From assembly GCF_011057975.1 (NCBI RefSeq), contig NZ_CP049109.1:2511001-2575000 (forward strand): DNA of 64,000 bases, given 5' to 3'. Both the position numbers and the translations under genes were made by a program. Below are positions 28,005-37,567 of this stretch, in pieces (position 1 is the first letter of the stretch; every line of letters begins with the position of its first letter). This stretch comes from Sphingosinithalassobacter tenebrarum. GTDB taxonomy: Bacteria; Pseudomonadota; Alphaproteobacteria; Sphingomonadales; Sphingomonadaceae. The notes beneath the pieces are model-generated. The model searched no databases and was not told where the DNA came from. It worked only from the letters and a program-made list of their open reading frames with translations.

Positions 28005-28073
28005 TGAGGGCGGAATCGAACCGCCAACCGCTTGGTTGCAATGCCAAGTGCTCTGCCATTGAGCTACAAAGTC
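28002..28073 (-). tRNA. Second tRNA-like gene (loop contains TGC), overlapping the first
   Basis: The D arm (GCTC-AATGGCA-GAGC) and T arm (GGCGG-TTCGATT-CCGCC) are intact. The anticodon stem CTTGG/CCAAG closes an eight-base loop CATTGCAA, where seven is normal; anticodon TGC (Ala) is the likeliest reading. The acceptor stem has mismatches and no CCA follows. The last three bases are shared with the tRNA-Ile-like gene, so both could not mature from one transcript. Confidence 0.5.
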
Positions 28074-28200
28074 GATCCCCGCTGCCAAGGAACACGAGTC
28101 CGGCACGCCGGCCGCGCCCGGCGGGTCTCGAAGAGCCCGACCGATATGGCAAAAGGGACGGCGCCTCTAATCCGCGCCGCCCCCACTGTAAAGCAGTTTA

Positions 28201-28215
28201 TTGTGCAGTGCAGCA
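28201..28215. promoter_or_regulatory. Palindromic site, copy 2 (TTGTGCAGTGCAGCA)
   Basis: A near-perfect version of the palindrome at 27575. It lies between the chemoreceptor stop and the tRNA-like pair, where it could control minus-strand transcription of the latter. On the minus strand it reads TGCTGCACTGCACAA, followed by an AT-rich tract. Confidence 0.5.
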
Positions 28216-28240
28216 AGCCCGGCAGTCTGCGGTTCGCGCG

Positions 28241-30034
28241 TCAGGCCATCGCCACCAGCGGCACCGATGCGACCGACGTCCGCCCCCCGGACACCTGCAA
28301 CGGGCGCTTTCCGCCGCCGGTCACGAACCGCGCCGTCAGTTCGGCCAGCGTGTTCGCCTCGCCTGCCAGGGTCCGCGATGCGGCAGAGCTTTCCTCCACC
28401 ATCGCTGCATTCTGCTGGGTCGCACGATCCATGCTGCCGATCGCGACGTTGATCTGCGTCAGCGCAGCGGACTGCGCCTGATTGTCGCGCGCAATGCCGT
28501 TCACCAGATCCGACATCTTGTCGACCCCCTCGGCAATGCCGTGGAGCGCGACATCGACGTTGCGCACCGCCTCAACCGCGCAGCCGATATCCGCCTGAGT
28601 CGATTCGAGCTGCTCGCGCGCGCGCTTGGCTTCCTCTTCGGCGCGCATCGCCAGTGCCGATACGAGATCGGCGACGACCGCGAAGCCGCGGCCTGCCTCG
28701 CCCGCCCGGCCCGCTTCCACGGCAGCGTTCATCGCGAGCACTCGTGTCTGGAAGGCGATCTTGTCGAGGCCCTCGATCACGTCGTCGATGCCCTCGGCCC
28801 CGGCCGCGACGCGAGTCATCGCCTGCACCGCGCCATCGGTGACAATGCGTCCGTCGCCGGTTGCCTTCTGCGTCGCCGTGCTGCTCGCCACCGTATCAGC
28901 CGCCGCTTCGGCGGTTCCGCGCAGCCGGTCGTCCATCTGGCACAAAGCCGCCGACGTTTCCTCCAGGCTCGCCGCATTCGATTCGGCGCGCTTGGCGAGA
29001 TCCTCGGAAACCACCGCGACTTCGCCGGAGCTGCCGCGGATCGTTCCGGCGCTGACGACGACCGTCGCGATAACCTCGCGAAGCGAACCGAGCGCAGCGT
29101 TGTAATTATCGCGCAGCACGGCGTAGCTGGTCGGGAACTCACCGCTGATCGACGCGGTCAGATCGCCCCCGGCGACCCTGCCCAGCCGTTCGGACAGCGT
29201 TTCCACCACGGTGCGCTGCTCGGCATCGGCCGCGGCTTTTTCGCGATCGGCGGCTTCCTTGGCGACGGCGGTGTCGCGGAACACGAGCACCGCGCGCGCC
29301 ATGTCTCCCAGTTCGTCGCGACGCTCGGCATCGGGCACCTCGACTGCATTGTTGCCGCCCGCCAGCGCGCGCATCACCTGCGTCAGCTTCACCACCGGGC
29401 GGCCGAGCAACTGGCGCAGCGTCAGCCACAGAAATATCGAAACCAGCGCCATCAGCATGCCGCCGATCAGAACGCTCCATTCGCCGACGTCGCTCGCATC
29501 GTGCATGCGGTGCAGATTCTCCTGCACTTCCTCGAATTTCTCGACGCGCAGTTCCTCGGCTCCGGCAACAAGATCGCGTAGCGCATGCGAACCGTTGTCG
29601 CCCTTGAGCAAGGCTTCGACGCGCGCACGATCCGTCGTGCTCATCGTCGCCAGCACCGGCTCGGCCGTCTCCCGCACCCATTTGTCCGCGGCGGCCACCG
29701 TGTTCTCGAGGAGCGCGACGTCCTTCGGTTCGGTCAGCATCGGCGCCAGTTCCTTGGTCGCCGATCGGAAATCCTCGATCGCGGCGCGATAGGCGGCGGC
29801 ATCGTCCGGCTGATGGCTCACGGCAAAGGCCTGCAAATTCGCCACCGCGACGAGCAGCGAATTTTCCGCGCGGGCGGCAAGCGCCTGCTCGGCATCCGCG
29901 CGATCGCTGACCTCGGTGAGATAGGTCACGCGCTCGGCGGCGACATAGACGATCCCCAGGGTGACGATCGCGGCAATGAATACAGCGGAAAAGGCGCCCG
30001 CAAGCTTGCGGGAGATGGAAATGGATTTCAGCAC
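28241..30034 (-). CDS. Methyl-accepting chemotaxis protein
   Basis: A 597-residue chemoreceptor: membrane helix at about residues 7-30, a helical periplasmic sensor domain, a second helix ([16 protein letters not shown] near 185), HAMP, and a long cytoplasmic signalling domain. The hairpin tip is recognisable but divergent ([40 protein letters not shown]). I chose the GTG at 30034 because AGGA lies six bases before it; a TTG at 30055 is also in frame. No che genes are in the window. It sits in the block that separates pgk from the aldolase. Confidence 0.9.
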   Translation of the reverse strand: MLKSISISRKLAGAFSAVFIAAIVTLGIVYVAAERVTYLTEVSDRADAEQALAARAENSLLVAVANLQAFAVSHQPDDAAAYRAAIEDFRSATKELAPMLTEPKDVALLENTVAAADKWVRETAEPVLATMSTTDRARVEALLKGDNGSHALRDLVAGAEELRVEKFEEVQENLHRMHDASDVGEWSVLIGGMLMALVSIFLWLTLRQLLGRPVVKLTQVMRALAGGNNAVEVPDAERRDELGDMARAVLVFRDTAVAKEAADREKAAADAEQRTVVETLSERLGRVAGGDLTASISGEFPTSYAVLRDNYNAALGSLREVIATVVVSAGTIRGSSGEVAVVSEDLAKRAESNAASLEETSAALCQMDDRLRGTAEAAADTVASSTATQKATGDGRIVTDGAVQAMTRVAAGAEGIDDVIEGLDKIAFQTRVLAMNAAVEAGRAGEAGRGFAVVADLVSALAMRAEEEAKRAREQLESTQADIGCAVEAVRNVDVALHGIAEGVDKMSDLVNGIARDNQAQSAALTQINVAIGSMDRATQQNAAMVEESSAASRTLAGEANTLAELTARFVTGGGKRPLQVSGGRTSVASVPLVAMA

Positions 30035-30173
30035 GGCCGATCCTGAATGACGCAAGGTCGCCGCACTTGGGCACCCGCGGATTAATCCCTGGTCATTATA
30101 GACATGCCGATTGATGCCCGTACTGGAATCCCCCCTAGGGATAGTTCCGTAACGGAGCGAATATTTCTCATGA

Positions 30174-30212
30174 AGAAAATCTCGGGCGGGAAGACGCTGT
30201 CTTCGCCGCCCG
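30174..30212 (-). terminator. Probable intrinsic terminator after pgk
   Basis: On the minus strand GGGCGGCGAAGAC pairs with GTCTTCCCGCCC around a short loop, followed by GAGATTTTC. It lies about 50 bases downstream of the pgk stop. The T-tract is short, so efficiency is uncertain. Confidence 0.65.
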
Positions 30213-30263
30213 GAATAGTAAAACCGAATTCACCATGCGCCGAAGAAACGGCGTTACTGGCCT

Positions 30264-31457
30264 TCACTGAGTCAGCGCGGCGACGCCCGGCAATTCCTTG
30301 CCTTCCATCCATTCGAGGAACGCGCCGCCTGCGGTCGAAACGAAGCTGAAGTCGCCCGAAACCCCCGCCTGATTGAGCGCGGCAACCGTATCGCCGCCCC
30401 CGGCGACGGACACCAGCGTCCCTTCCTTGGTCAACGCGGCGGCAGTACGCGCGAGCGACACAGTTGCCGCGTCGAAGGGCTTGGTCTCGAATGCGCCGAG
30501 CGGGCCGTTCCACACCAGAGTCTTGCAGGTCTTGAGCGCATCGGCGAGCGCCTCGGTGGCGGCGGGGCCGACGTCGAGGATCATCTCGTCCTTGGCGACT
30601 TCATGGACGTTGCAGGTGCGCAGGCTCGGCGGATTGGCCGCGAATTCCTTCGCAACCACCACGTCATAGGGCAGGTGCACCGTGCACCCCGCCTTGTCGG
30701 CCGCGTCGAGGATTTCCTCGGCGGTCTGCGTCAACTCGTGCTCGCACAGCGACTTGCCGACATCGACTCCGCGCGCGGCAAGGAAGGTGTTGGCCATACC
30801 GCCGCCGATGATCAGGTGATCGACCTTGGCGACGAGATGCTTGAGGACGTCGAGCTTGGTCGAAACCTTCGCCCCGCCGACCACCGCCGCGACGGGGTGT
30901 TCGGGGTTGCCCAGCGCCTTGTCGAGCGCATCGAGCTCGGCTTCCATCTGGCGTCCGGCAAAGGCAGGCAACTTGTGCGCCAGGCCCTCGGTCGAGGCAT
31001 GGGCGCGATGCGCCGCCGAAAAGGCGTCGTTAACGTAGCAATCGCCGAGCGCGGCGAGCCGATCGACTGTCTCGGGCGCGTTCTTTTCCTCGCCCGCATC
31101 GAAACGCGTATTCTCAAGAATACCGATATCGCCCGGTTCCATCGTCGCGATCGCATCGGCGGCGCCCTGATCGTCGATGAAGCGCACCGGGCGGCCAAGC
31201 ACCGCCTCGAACGGCCTGGTGACGAGCGCGAGGCTCATCTCCGGCTTGCGCTCGCCCTTGGGACGGCCGAAATGCGCGAGGACGATCACCTTGGCGCCCT
31301 TGTCGGCAAGTTCGGCGACCGTCGGCATCGCCGCACGCAGGCGCGTGTCGTCGGTCACTTCGCCATCGGCCATCGGCACGTTCAGATCCTCGCGGACCAG
31401 CACGCGCTTGCCGCTGATGTCCCCCATATCGTCGAGCGTCTTGAAGCTGCGCGTCAT
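30264..31457 (-). CDS. pgk: Phosphoglycerate kinase
   Basis: A 397-residue, two-domain glycolytic kinase that makes ATP from 1,3-bisphosphoglycerate. N-terminal substrate-binding signature [15 protein letters not shown] at residues 18-32, [10 protein letters not shown] near 60, and C-terminal nucleotide signatures [15 protein letters not shown] and [11 protein letters not shown]. The length is typical. It lies downstream of gap with a MOSC-domain gene and two palindromic repeats in between. Confidence 0.97.
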   Translation of the reverse strand: MTRSFKTLDDMGDISGKRVLVREDLNVPMADGEVTDDTRLRAAMPTVAELADKGAKVIVLAHFGRPKGERKPEMSLALVTRPFEAVLGRPVRFIDDQGAADAIATMEPGDIGILENTRFDAGEEKNAPETVDRLAALGDCYVNDAFSAAHRAHASTEGLAHKLPAFAGRQMEAELDALDKALGNPEHPVAAVVGGAKVSTKLDVLKHLVAKVDHLIIGGGMANTFLAARGVDVGKSLCEHELTQTAEEILDAADKAGCTVHLPYDVVVAKEFAANPPSLRTCNVHEVAKDEMILDVGPAATEALADALKTCKTLVWNGPLGAFETKPFDAATVSLARTAAALTKEGTLVSVAGGGDTVAALNQAGVSGDFSFVSTAGGAFLEWMEGKELPGVAALTQ

Positions 31458-31477
31458 TCGATCCCTCGTTCTGTTGC

Positions 31478-31568
31478 CGTTGGTGCTGAGCTCGTCGAAG
31501 CACCATTCTGTTCTTCTCGCAGTATGTCGAGAGAAGAACCGCCCTTCGACAGGCTCAGGGCGAACGGT
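31478..31568. repeat. Palindromic intergenic repeat, family A, copy 2
   Basis: The arms CGTTGGTGCTGAGCTCGTCG and CTTCGACAGGCTCAGGGCG are inverted, with an inner hairpin TTCTTCTC/GAGAGAAGAA. It lies between the MOSC gene and pgk. The left arm is slightly diverged from the copy at 991-1080. Confidence 0.75.
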
Positions 31569-31584
31569 GAAAGATGGTCAGCAG

Positions 31585-32040
31585 CTAATCTTGTTCGATT
31601 GCAATCCCGCCCCCGACCGAGATCGTGCCGCCCGAAATCACGCGGGCGAGCGCCCCGCCGCGCCAATCGGGCATCAATGCCAGTTTGAGCCCGTCGACCA
31701 GCTCGTCCATCCGGCTGCAGGGATTGCATTCGCAGGTGACTTCAAGCACGACATCACCGATGCGGATGCGCGCGCCGGGCGTCTGCGGCAAATCGAAATC
31801 CTCGACCAGCAGGTTCGCCCGGCGATGCCACCAGGGCAGCGAATGGCCAACATCGGCCATCGCCGCGTCCCAGTCCTTCGCCTCGATCAGCGACACCTGG
31901 CGCTTGTCTTTGCCCGGCGCGCGGACGGTGCCGCGAAAATCGCCGTGCAGCCCGCCATCCACCGTAACCTCGACGGAATCAATCGTCTCGATCGGCCCGC
32001 GCGGATGATCGTGGCGGGCGATGCCGGTAAGTTTACCCAT
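31585..32040 (-). CDS. MOSC domain protein
   Basis: A 151-residue protein of the MOSC (molybdenum cofactor sulfurase C-terminal) family. Typical elements are the start GKLTGIARHDHPRGPIE, DGGLHGDFRG, RQVSLIEAKDWDA, and the cysteine motif TCECNPCSRMDEL, whose conserved Cys binds substrate in this family. The role is unknown; relatives deliver sulfur or detoxify N-hydroxylated compounds. The ATG at 32040 is chosen; further upstream the frame runs into a palindromic repeat. It interrupts the gap-pgk neighbourhood. Confidence 0.85.
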   Translation of the reverse strand: MGKLTGIARHDHPRGPIETIDSVEVTVDGGLHGDFRGTVRAPGKDKRQVSLIEAKDWDAAMADVGHSLPWWHRRANLLVEDFDLPQTPGARIRIGDVVLEVTCECNPCSRMDELVDGLKLALMPDWRGGALARVISGGTISVGGGIAIEQD

Positions 32041-32049
32041 GATCCAAAC

Positions 32050-32160
32050 TCCCGTCCGTTGGGTTCGAACGAAGTTCGAGCTTGTCGAGAACGCAGTCGA
32101 GAACCGGTTCTCGACGGTCGCTTCTCGGCTTCGCTCGAAGCTGCTCGAACCCAACGGGAG
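32050..32160. repeat. Palindromic intergenic repeat, family D
   Basis: The outer arms CCGTTGGGTTCGA and TCGAACCCAACGG are inverted, with inner arms GAGAACCGGTTCTCGAC-like sequence. The roughly 110-base element lies between gap and the MOSC gene. No second copy was noticed in this window. Confidence 0.7.
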
Positions 32161-32172
32161 AAGGCACGAGCA

Positions 32173-33177
32173 TCAGCCCAGCTTGGCCATCGTCCCGGCG
32201 GTGTCGACCATGCGGTTCGAGAAGCCCCATTCATTGTCGTACCAGCTGACGACGCGAACCAGCTTGCCGTCGATCACCGCGGTCTCCAGGCTGTCGACCG
32301 TCGAGCTGAACGGCGTGTGGACAATGTCGATCGAAACCAGCGGCTCGTCGGAGAACTCCAGCACGCCCTTGAGCGCACCTTCGGCCGCGTCCTTGAGCAG
32401 CTTGTTGACTTCCTCGACGCTGGTGTCGCGCTTGGGCGTGAAGGTGAGGTCGACCAGCGACCCGTCCGGGGTCGGCACGCGGACGGCCGAACCGTCGAGC
32501 TTGCCCTTGAGCTCGGGCAGCACTTCGCCCACCGCGCGGGCGGCGCCCGTCGTCGTCGGGATCATCGACATGCCGGCGGCACGCGCACGGCGCAGGTCCG
32601 GGTGGATCTGGTCGAGGATCTTCTGGTCGTTGGTATAGGCGTGGATCGTCGTCATCAGACCGCGCTCGATGCCGATCGCGTCGTTCAGCACCTTGGCGAC
32701 CGGCGCGAGGCAGTTGGTCGTGCACGACGCGTTCGAAACGATCTTGTGATCGGCGGTCAGCTTGTCGTGATTGACGCCATAGACGACGGTCAGGTCGACT
32801 TCCTTGCCCGGCGCGGAGATCAGCACCTTCTTGGCGCCGGCCTCGATATGCTTCTGCGCGTCGGTGCGCTTGGTGAAGAAGCCGGTGCATTCGAGCACCA
32901 GTTCGACGCCGTTTTCGGCGTGCGGCAGATTGGCGGGATCGCGCTCGGCGGTCACCTTGATGCGCTTGCCGTCGATGACGATGTCGTTGCCGTCCGCTTC
33001 GACGGTGCCGGGATATTTGCCGTGCACGCTGTCGCGCGAGAACAGCCACGCATTGGACTTGGCGTCGGCGAGATCGTTGATCGTCACCAGTTCCAGCCCG
33101 CTATCGGGGCGCTCGAGGATCGCGCGGGCCACCAGACGGCCGATACGTCCGAACCCGTTGATCGCTACCTTCGTCAT
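32173..33177 (-). CDS. gap: Glyceraldehyde-3-phosphate dehydrogenase, type I
   Basis: A 334-residue NAD(P)-dependent enzyme. The Rossmann start is [17 protein letters not shown], and the catalytic Cys152 is in [13 protein letters not shown]. The family tail [17 protein letters not shown] is intact. Acts in glycolysis and gluconeogenesis. It lies 14 bases downstream of the tkt stop and is probably cotranscribed with it. Confidence 0.97.
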   Translation of the reverse strand: MTKVAINGFGRIGRLVARAILERPDSGLELVTINDLADAKSNAWLFSRDSVHGKYPGTVEADGNDIVIDGKRIKVTAERDPANLPHAENGVELVLECTGFFTKRTDAQKHIEAGAKKVLISAPGKEVDLTVVYGVNHDKLTADHKIVSNASCTTNCLAPVAKVLNDAIGIERGLMTTIHAYTNDQKILDQIHPDLRRARAAGMSMIPTTTGAARAVGEVLPELKGKLDGSAVRVPTPDGSLVDLTFTPKRDTSVEEVNKLLKDAAEGALKGVLEFSDEPLVSIDIVHTPFSSTVDSLETAVIDGKLVRVVSWYDNEWGFSNRMVDTAGTMAKLG

Positions 33178-33191
33178 CTGCTGTGTCTCCC

Positions 33192-35156
33192 TTAGGCGTT
33201 AAGACGCTCGATAATCTGCGGAACGATGGCCTCCGCAGTCAGGCCGAAATGTTCGAACAGGCGCAAAGCGGGCCCCGAGGCTCCAAAGCTGTCGAGCCCG
33301 AAACGCATGCCGTCGAGCCCCGTGTAGCGTTCCCAGCCCATAGTGGTACCCGCTTCGATCGAAACGCGCAGAACATCGCTGGGGAGAATGTCGGCGCGAT
33401 AGCCTTCCGGCTGCGCGTCAAAGCGTTCCCAGCAGGGCATCGAGACGACATCGGCACCGATGCCTTCCCCTTCCAGCTGCTCGCGCACCGCGACCGCCAG
33501 TTCGACTTCCGAACCCGTCGCGATCAGCACCAGCCTGCGCGGCGCCTCGGCGGCATGGAGGCGATAGCCGCCTTTCGCCGCCTGCATGCCGCCGCTGGCG
33601 CGAAGCTGCGGCAAGTTCTGGCGCGACAGCGCAAGCAGGCTCGGCCCGTCCTTCTTCTCAAGCGATGCCTGCCACGCCTCGGCGGTCTCGATCGTGTCGC
33701 ACGGGCGCCAGACTTCGAGATTGGGGACGAGGCGCAGGCTCATCACATGCTCGATCGGTTGGTGCGTTGGCCCGTCTTCGCCGAGCCCGATCGAATCATG
33801 CGTCATCACATAGACGACGCGACAATGCTGCAGCGCCGACAGGCGGATCGCCGGGCGGCAATAGTCGGAAAAGACCAGGAACGTGCCGCCATAGGGAATG
33901 ACGCCGCCGTGCAGCGCCATGCCGTTCATCGCCGCGGCCATGCCGAATTCGCGAATGCCGTAATAGACATAGCGGCCGGCATAATCCTCGGCGGTCAGCG
34001 GGCCGGTCGATTTGGTCTTGGTGTTGTTGGAGCCCGTCAGATCGGCCGAACCGCCGATCGTTTCGGGCAGCAGATCGTTGATCGCGCCCAGCGCCATTTC
34101 GGACGCCTTGCGCGTCGCGACCTTCTTCGGATCGGCGAGCAATTCCGCGACATAATCGTCGAGGCTGAAGCCATCGGGCAGATCGCCCGCCATGCGACGT
34201 TCGAATTCGCCCTTGTCCGAATGGCTTGCGAGACGGCCCTGCCACGCGACATTGGCTTCGCCGCCGCGCTTTCCGGCCGCGAGCCAGGTCTCGCGCACAT
34301 CGTCGGGGATGACGAAGGGCGGGTGGTTCCAGCCGAGCGCCTCGCGGGCGCCGGCGATTTCCTCGGCGCCGAGCGGCGACCCATGCACGCCCGACGTACC
34401 CGACTTGGTCGGCGCGCCCTTGCCGATCACGGTCTTGCAACGGATCAGCGAGGGGCGGTCATCGGCCAGCGCCGCGTCGATCGCCGCCTTGATGCTCGCT
34501 TCGTCATGGCCGTCGCATTCGACGACATGCCAGCCGGTCGCGGCATAGCGCGCCGGGATATCCTCGCTCGACGAAAGGCTCACCTTGCCGTCGATGGTGA
34601 TGTCGTTGTCGTCCCAGAACACATTGAGGCGGCCCAGCTTCAGATGCCCGGCCAGACCGATCGCCTCATGGTTGATGCCTTCCATCAGGCACCCGTCGCC
34701 CGCAATCACCCAGGTGCGGTGGTCGACGATCGAATCGTCGTAAACCGCGTTCAGGTGTCGCTCGGCCATCGCCATGCCAACCGCCATCGCCAGCCCCTGC
34801 CCCAGCGGACCGGTGGTGCATTCGACGCCGGGCAGTTCGAAATTTTCCGGGTGCCCCGCGCAGGGGCTGCCCACCTGGCGGAAGTTTTTGATGTCCTCCA
34901 GCGTCGGACGGGCATAGCCGCTCAGATACAGCGACGCATAGAGCAGCATCGAGCCGTGCCCCGCCGACAGCACGAATCGATCGCGATCGGGCCAGTGGGG
35001 ATCGGCGGCATCATATTTCAGATAGTCGTGAAACAGCACCGTCGCGACATCGGCCATGCCCATCGGCATGCCCGGATGGCCGGAATTCGCCGCCTCGACG
35101 GCATCCATCGCAAGCGCGCGAACGGCGTTTGCGCAGTCCTTGAAAGACGCGGTCAT
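33192..35156 (-). CDS. tkt: Transketolase
   Basis: A 654-residue thiamine-diphosphate enzyme of the pentose phosphate pathway. The cofactor-binding stretch is visible in [18 protein letters not shown], and the catalytic glutamate region in [30 protein letters not shown] is also diagnostic. The ATG at 35156 has GGGAG upstream; the frame continues further but without protein-like sequence. It is divergent from the small coiled-coil gene and zapA and heads the glycolytic cluster. Confidence 0.97.
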   Translation of the reverse strand: MTASFKDCANAVRALAMDAVEAANSGHPGMPMGMADVATVLFHDYLKYDAADPHWPDRDRFVLSAGHGSMLLYASLYLSGYARPTLEDIKNFRQVGSPCAGHPENFELPGVECTTGPLGQGLAMAVGMAMAERHLNAVYDDSIVDHRTWVIAGDGCLMEGINHEAIGLAGHLKLGRLNVFWDDNDITIDGKVSLSSSEDIPARYAATGWHVVECDGHDEASIKAAIDAALADDRPSLIRCKTVIGKGAPTKSGTSGVHGSPLGAEEIAGAREALGWNHPPFVIPDDVRETWLAAGKRGGEANVAWQGRLASHSDKGEFERRMAGDLPDGFSLDDYVAELLADPKKVATRKASEMALGAINDLLPETIGGSADLTGSNNTKTKSTGPLTAEDYAGRYVYYGIREFGMAAAMNGMALHGGVIPYGGTFLVFSDYCRPAIRLSALQHCRVVYVMTHDSIGLGEDGPTHQPIEHVMSLRLVPNLEVWRPCDTIETAEAWQASLEKKDGPSLLALSRQNLPQLRASGGMQAAKGGYRLHAAEAPRRLVLIATGSEVELAVAVREQLEGEGIGADVVSMPCWERFDAQPEGYRADILPSDVLRVSIEAGTTMGWERYTGLDGMRFGLDSFGASGPALRLFEHFGLTAEAIVPQIIERLNA

Positions 35157-35336
35157 TACGCTCCCTTGACGCCGCGAAGCCCAAGTCCGCGGCCCTTGCC
35201 GCGACATGCGGCGAATCGAGTCGCGCCCGCCTTTGAAACCCTCCCGCCCGCACGTCAACCACGCACGCCTGCGGTTCGCCGCAGCGTAGACGCTTCTGGG
35301 GTTGTCGCGCGCCATCGCCATGCTAGTGGCGTGCGC

Positions 35337-35531
35337 ATGGCGGACACACCCTCCAATGACGCCTCCGCGCGGATCGACCGCGCTCTGGAACGGATCGAAG
35401 CAGCCGCGAGCGCCCGCGCTTTCGCGTCGGAACGGCTTGCCCGGCGCCATGCGGTGCTGCGCAGCCGAATCGAGGAAGCGGTGGCGGCGCTCGACAATCT
35501 GATCGCGCGTGAGGATCGCCCCAATGGCTGA
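35337..35531 (+). CDS. Small coiled-coil protein upstream of zapA
   Basis: A 64-residue protein starting MADTPSNDASARIDRALERI with heptad-like helical sequence (ERLARRHAVLRSRIEEAVAA). It overlaps zapA by eight bases. Small coiled-coil genes directly before zapA are common in sphingomonads and neighbouring alphaproteobacteria, so a link with cell division is plausible but not shown. Confidence 0.8.
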   Translation: MADTPSNDASARIDRALERIEAAASARAFASERLARRHAVLRSRIEEAVAALDNLIAREDRPNG

Positions 35532-35826
35532 AGTTTCGCTTTCGATCGCCGGGCGCAGCTATTCGGTTTCGTGCCGCGACGGCGAGGAACCGCATCTGAA
35601 GCGCCTCGAATCGCTGATCGCCGAACATGCGCAGACCGCACAGCGCGCGTCGGGCGGGCTCAACAGCGAGCGGACCCTGCTCTACCTGTCGCTGATTCTC
35701 GCCGACCTGCTCGACGAGGCGCAGCGCAACCCGCCGTCGGGCGTTTCGCCGGTCCTGCTCGAAAATCTCGCCGATCGGCTCGAAGCCGTCGCGGCGGCAC
35801 TTGAGGAAGACCCCGCCACCGCCTAA
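35524..35826 (+). CDS. zapA: Cell division protein ZapA
   Basis: A 100-residue FtsZ-ring stabiliser. The N-terminal beta hairpin MAEVSLSIAGRSYSVSCRDG is followed by EEPHLKRLESLIAEH and a long C-terminal coiled coil. The ATG at 35524 has GAGGA eight bases before it; a GTG at 35509 is in frame but less likely. It is immediately upstream of 6S RNA and fau, the classic zapA-ssrS-fau arrangement. Confidence 0.93.
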   Translation: MAEVSLSIAGRSYSVSCRDGEEPHLKRLESLIAEHAQTAQRASGGLNSERTLLYLSLILADLLDEAQRNPPSGVSPVLLENLADRLEAVAAALEEDPATA

Positions 35827-35832
35827 ATTGGG

Positions 35833-36000
35833 GTTGGCGGGTACTGCCCGGTGCGAGCTTTAGCGATTATCCCTGAGGCGATAGAAACATCCAAGGGAGC
35901 TGTCCCTGTCCGGGCCCTGGCCCGATGCAAACGGCGCCCACCTGACGTTACTGGCGTCAGAGGATATTCAAGCAAACGGCCCAAGGTGGTCCCGCCACAT
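35833..36000 (+). ncRNA. ssrS: 6S RNA
   Basis: The position between zapA and fau is diagnostic. The 5' TGGCGGG and 3' CCCGCCA ends (35835-35841 with 35991-35997) close a long imperfect hairpin of about 165 bases, with GC-rich stems around a central bubble. 6S RNA mimics an open promoter and sequesters sigma-70 RNA polymerase in stationary phase. Ends are approximate. Confidence 0.85.
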
Positions 36001-36013
36001 AGGAAGCGCGCAA

Positions 36014-36580
36014 TTGAAATCGCTGGCTGAAGAGAAACAGGCGCTGCGCAGGGAAATACGCAGTCTGCGTCGCGGCTTCGTGATGGCCGGCGGATTGCCC
36101 GACATAGCCCTGCCTGCGCTGCTTGAACGGCGCATCGCCAAAGGCACCGTCATCGCCGCCTATCTGCCGATGCGATTCGAGGCCGACCCCGGCCCGCTCG
36201 CACAACGGGCGCGCGAACTCGGCGCGCGGATCGCCTTGCCCTATATCGAAACGCCCGCAGTGCCGATGCGCTTCCTCGAATGGACGCCGGGCGACGAGAC
36301 CGAAGTCAACAATCACGCCATCCGCCAGCCGCTTCGCCATGCCGAGGAACTGGTGCCCGACATCATCCTGACGCCGCTGCTCGCATTCGACGACGCACTC
36401 CACCGGCTCGGCCAGGGACGCGGTTATTATGACCGCGCCTTCGCCCATTTCGGAAATGCATTGCGGGTCGGCGTGGCATGGTCGATCCAGGAAGTACCCG
36501 CCGTTCCCGTCGAAAGCTGGGACGAACCGCTCGATGCCGTGGTCACCGAACGCGGCCTGTTCAGCAAGGCAGCCTTATGA
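36014..36580 (+). CDS. fau: 5-formyltetrahydrofolate cyclo-ligase
   Basis: A 188-residue ATP-dependent enzyme that recycles 5-formyl-THF into 5,10-methenyl-THF. The family phosphate loop GQGRGYYDRAF and the upstream LTPLLAFDD are present. A TTG at 36014 appears to be the start, with AGGA upstream; no ATG fits better. Its stop overlaps the next gene by four bases. Confidence 0.93.
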   Translation: MKSLAEEKQALRREIRSLRRGFVMAGGLPDIALPALLERRIAKGTVIAAYLPMRFEADPGPLAQRARELGARIALPYIETPAVPMRFLEWTPGDETEVNNHAIRQPLRHAEELVPDIILTPLLAFDDALHRLGQGRGYYDRAFAHFGNALRVGVAWSIQEVPAVPVESWDEPLDAVVTERGLFSKAAL

Positions 36581-36807
36581 CCGATCCCGAATGGCAACCC
36601 AGCTGGCGCAAGCCGGTGGGCATGATCGCCATCTGCCTGTTCATCCTCGTCTGGGTCGTTCTGATCGCCAGTTTCGCCACGACGCTGGCGACGCTGCCCA
36701 TGTGGCTGCAATTGCTGATCTACGTCTTTTTCGGCCTGGTCTGGATCTGGATCGCGCCGCTCAAGCCGCTGCTGCGCTGGATGGAGACCGGCCGCTGGCG
36801 CGGGTGA
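36577..36807 (+). CDS. DUF2842 family membrane protein
   Basis: A 76-residue protein with two membrane helices (MIAICLFILVWVVLIASFA and LLIYVFFGLVWIWIAPL). The segments SWRKPVGMIA and PLKPLLRWMETGRWR are hallmarks of DUF2842, a small family restricted to alphaproteobacteria. Function unknown. The start overlaps the fau stop (ATGA). Confidence 0.88.
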   Translation: MTDPEWQPSWRKPVGMIAICLFILVWVVLIASFATTLATLPMWLQLLIYVFFGLVWIWIAPLKPLLRWMETGRWRG

Positions 36808-36891
36808 TAGCTTCGATTCGGACGAGATAGCCGGACCCAACCCGACCTCTATTCCTGATATACTCTCGCGCAGAACAACGGGAGAAGAGAA

Positions 36892-37398
36892 ATGGGAGAC
36901 CTGAGAGGCGCGGCCGCACCGGCCGATATGGGGCAGGCGCTTGGCCTGTTCGCCGAAACCCTGGTGAAGCTAGCGATCGCCCGCAACGAGCTAGGCTTGC
37001 GGCAGCGCTGGCTAGCTGAAGGGATGAACACGCTCTGGGCTGACGCGGAACCGCGCTTGGGGGAGCTACAATATAGCGATTGGCGCGAGTATATCGTGCA
37101 CGACGAGCCGTATGACGATCCCGCCAGCATGGCGGCATTCGCCTTTCTCAACAGCGAATTGCTGTTCATTGCGTTTCGCCACCGTGAACTGCTTTCGGAA
37201 GCCAGCCGTGCTACTCTGGAAGAGATGGACGCTATTTTTGTCAGCGAACCCGTGGACCTGCTCAGCGAGCGCGTCGTGGAGGACTGTGAGACGGTCTACG
37301 GAAGCGTCGAGAAATTGCTTCAGCGGCTCCCGAAATGGCTGCGCCGCGTCGCCGACATCGCGCTTGAAGCGCTCAAACTGTCGCGTGGATTAGTTTAG
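36892..37398 (+). CDS. Hypothetical soluble protein
   Basis: A 168-residue protein with no signal peptide or membrane helix, largely helical. I do not recognise it. The ATG has GGGAGAAGAGAA directly upstream, a convincing ribosome binding site. Codon use is less GC-biased than in the neighbours (many cta, gag-cta and att codons), which would suit acquisition, and it sits next to a tRNA gene. Confidence 0.7.
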   Translation: MGDLRGAAAPADMGQALGLFAETLVKLAIARNELGLRQRWLAEGMNTLWADAEPRLGELQYSDWREYIVHDEPYDDPASMAAFAFLNSELLFIAFRHRELLSEASRATLEEMDAIFVSEPVDLLSERVVEDCETVYGSVEKLLQRLPKWLRRVADIALEALKLSRGLV

Positions 37399-37425
37399 AA
37401 GCCCGAATTTTCTTGGTAACCGCTA

Positions 37426-37447
37426 CGCCACTTCCCGACAAGGGAAG

Positions 37448-37452
<5 letters not shown>
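37426..37452. other. Perfect 11-bp inverted repeat at the tRNA-Asp 3' end
   Basis: CGCCACTTCCC and GGGAAGTGGCG surround a five-base loop. The right arm includes the last five bases of the tRNA (CGCCA on the minus strand). There is no T-tract, so it is not a typical terminator; it may mark a processing site. Confidence 0.6.
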
Positions 37453-37524
<72 letters not shown>

Positions 37525-37567
37525 GTATCTGCGAGAGCGGCGCTGTTAGGGGAGGCTTTGGGGGCTG

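Noticed and set aside
30104..30349. An 81-codon plus-strand ORF after the chemoreceptor promoter
   Set aside because: It runs through the pgk terminator and into antisense pgk sequence with no family or good ribosome binding site.
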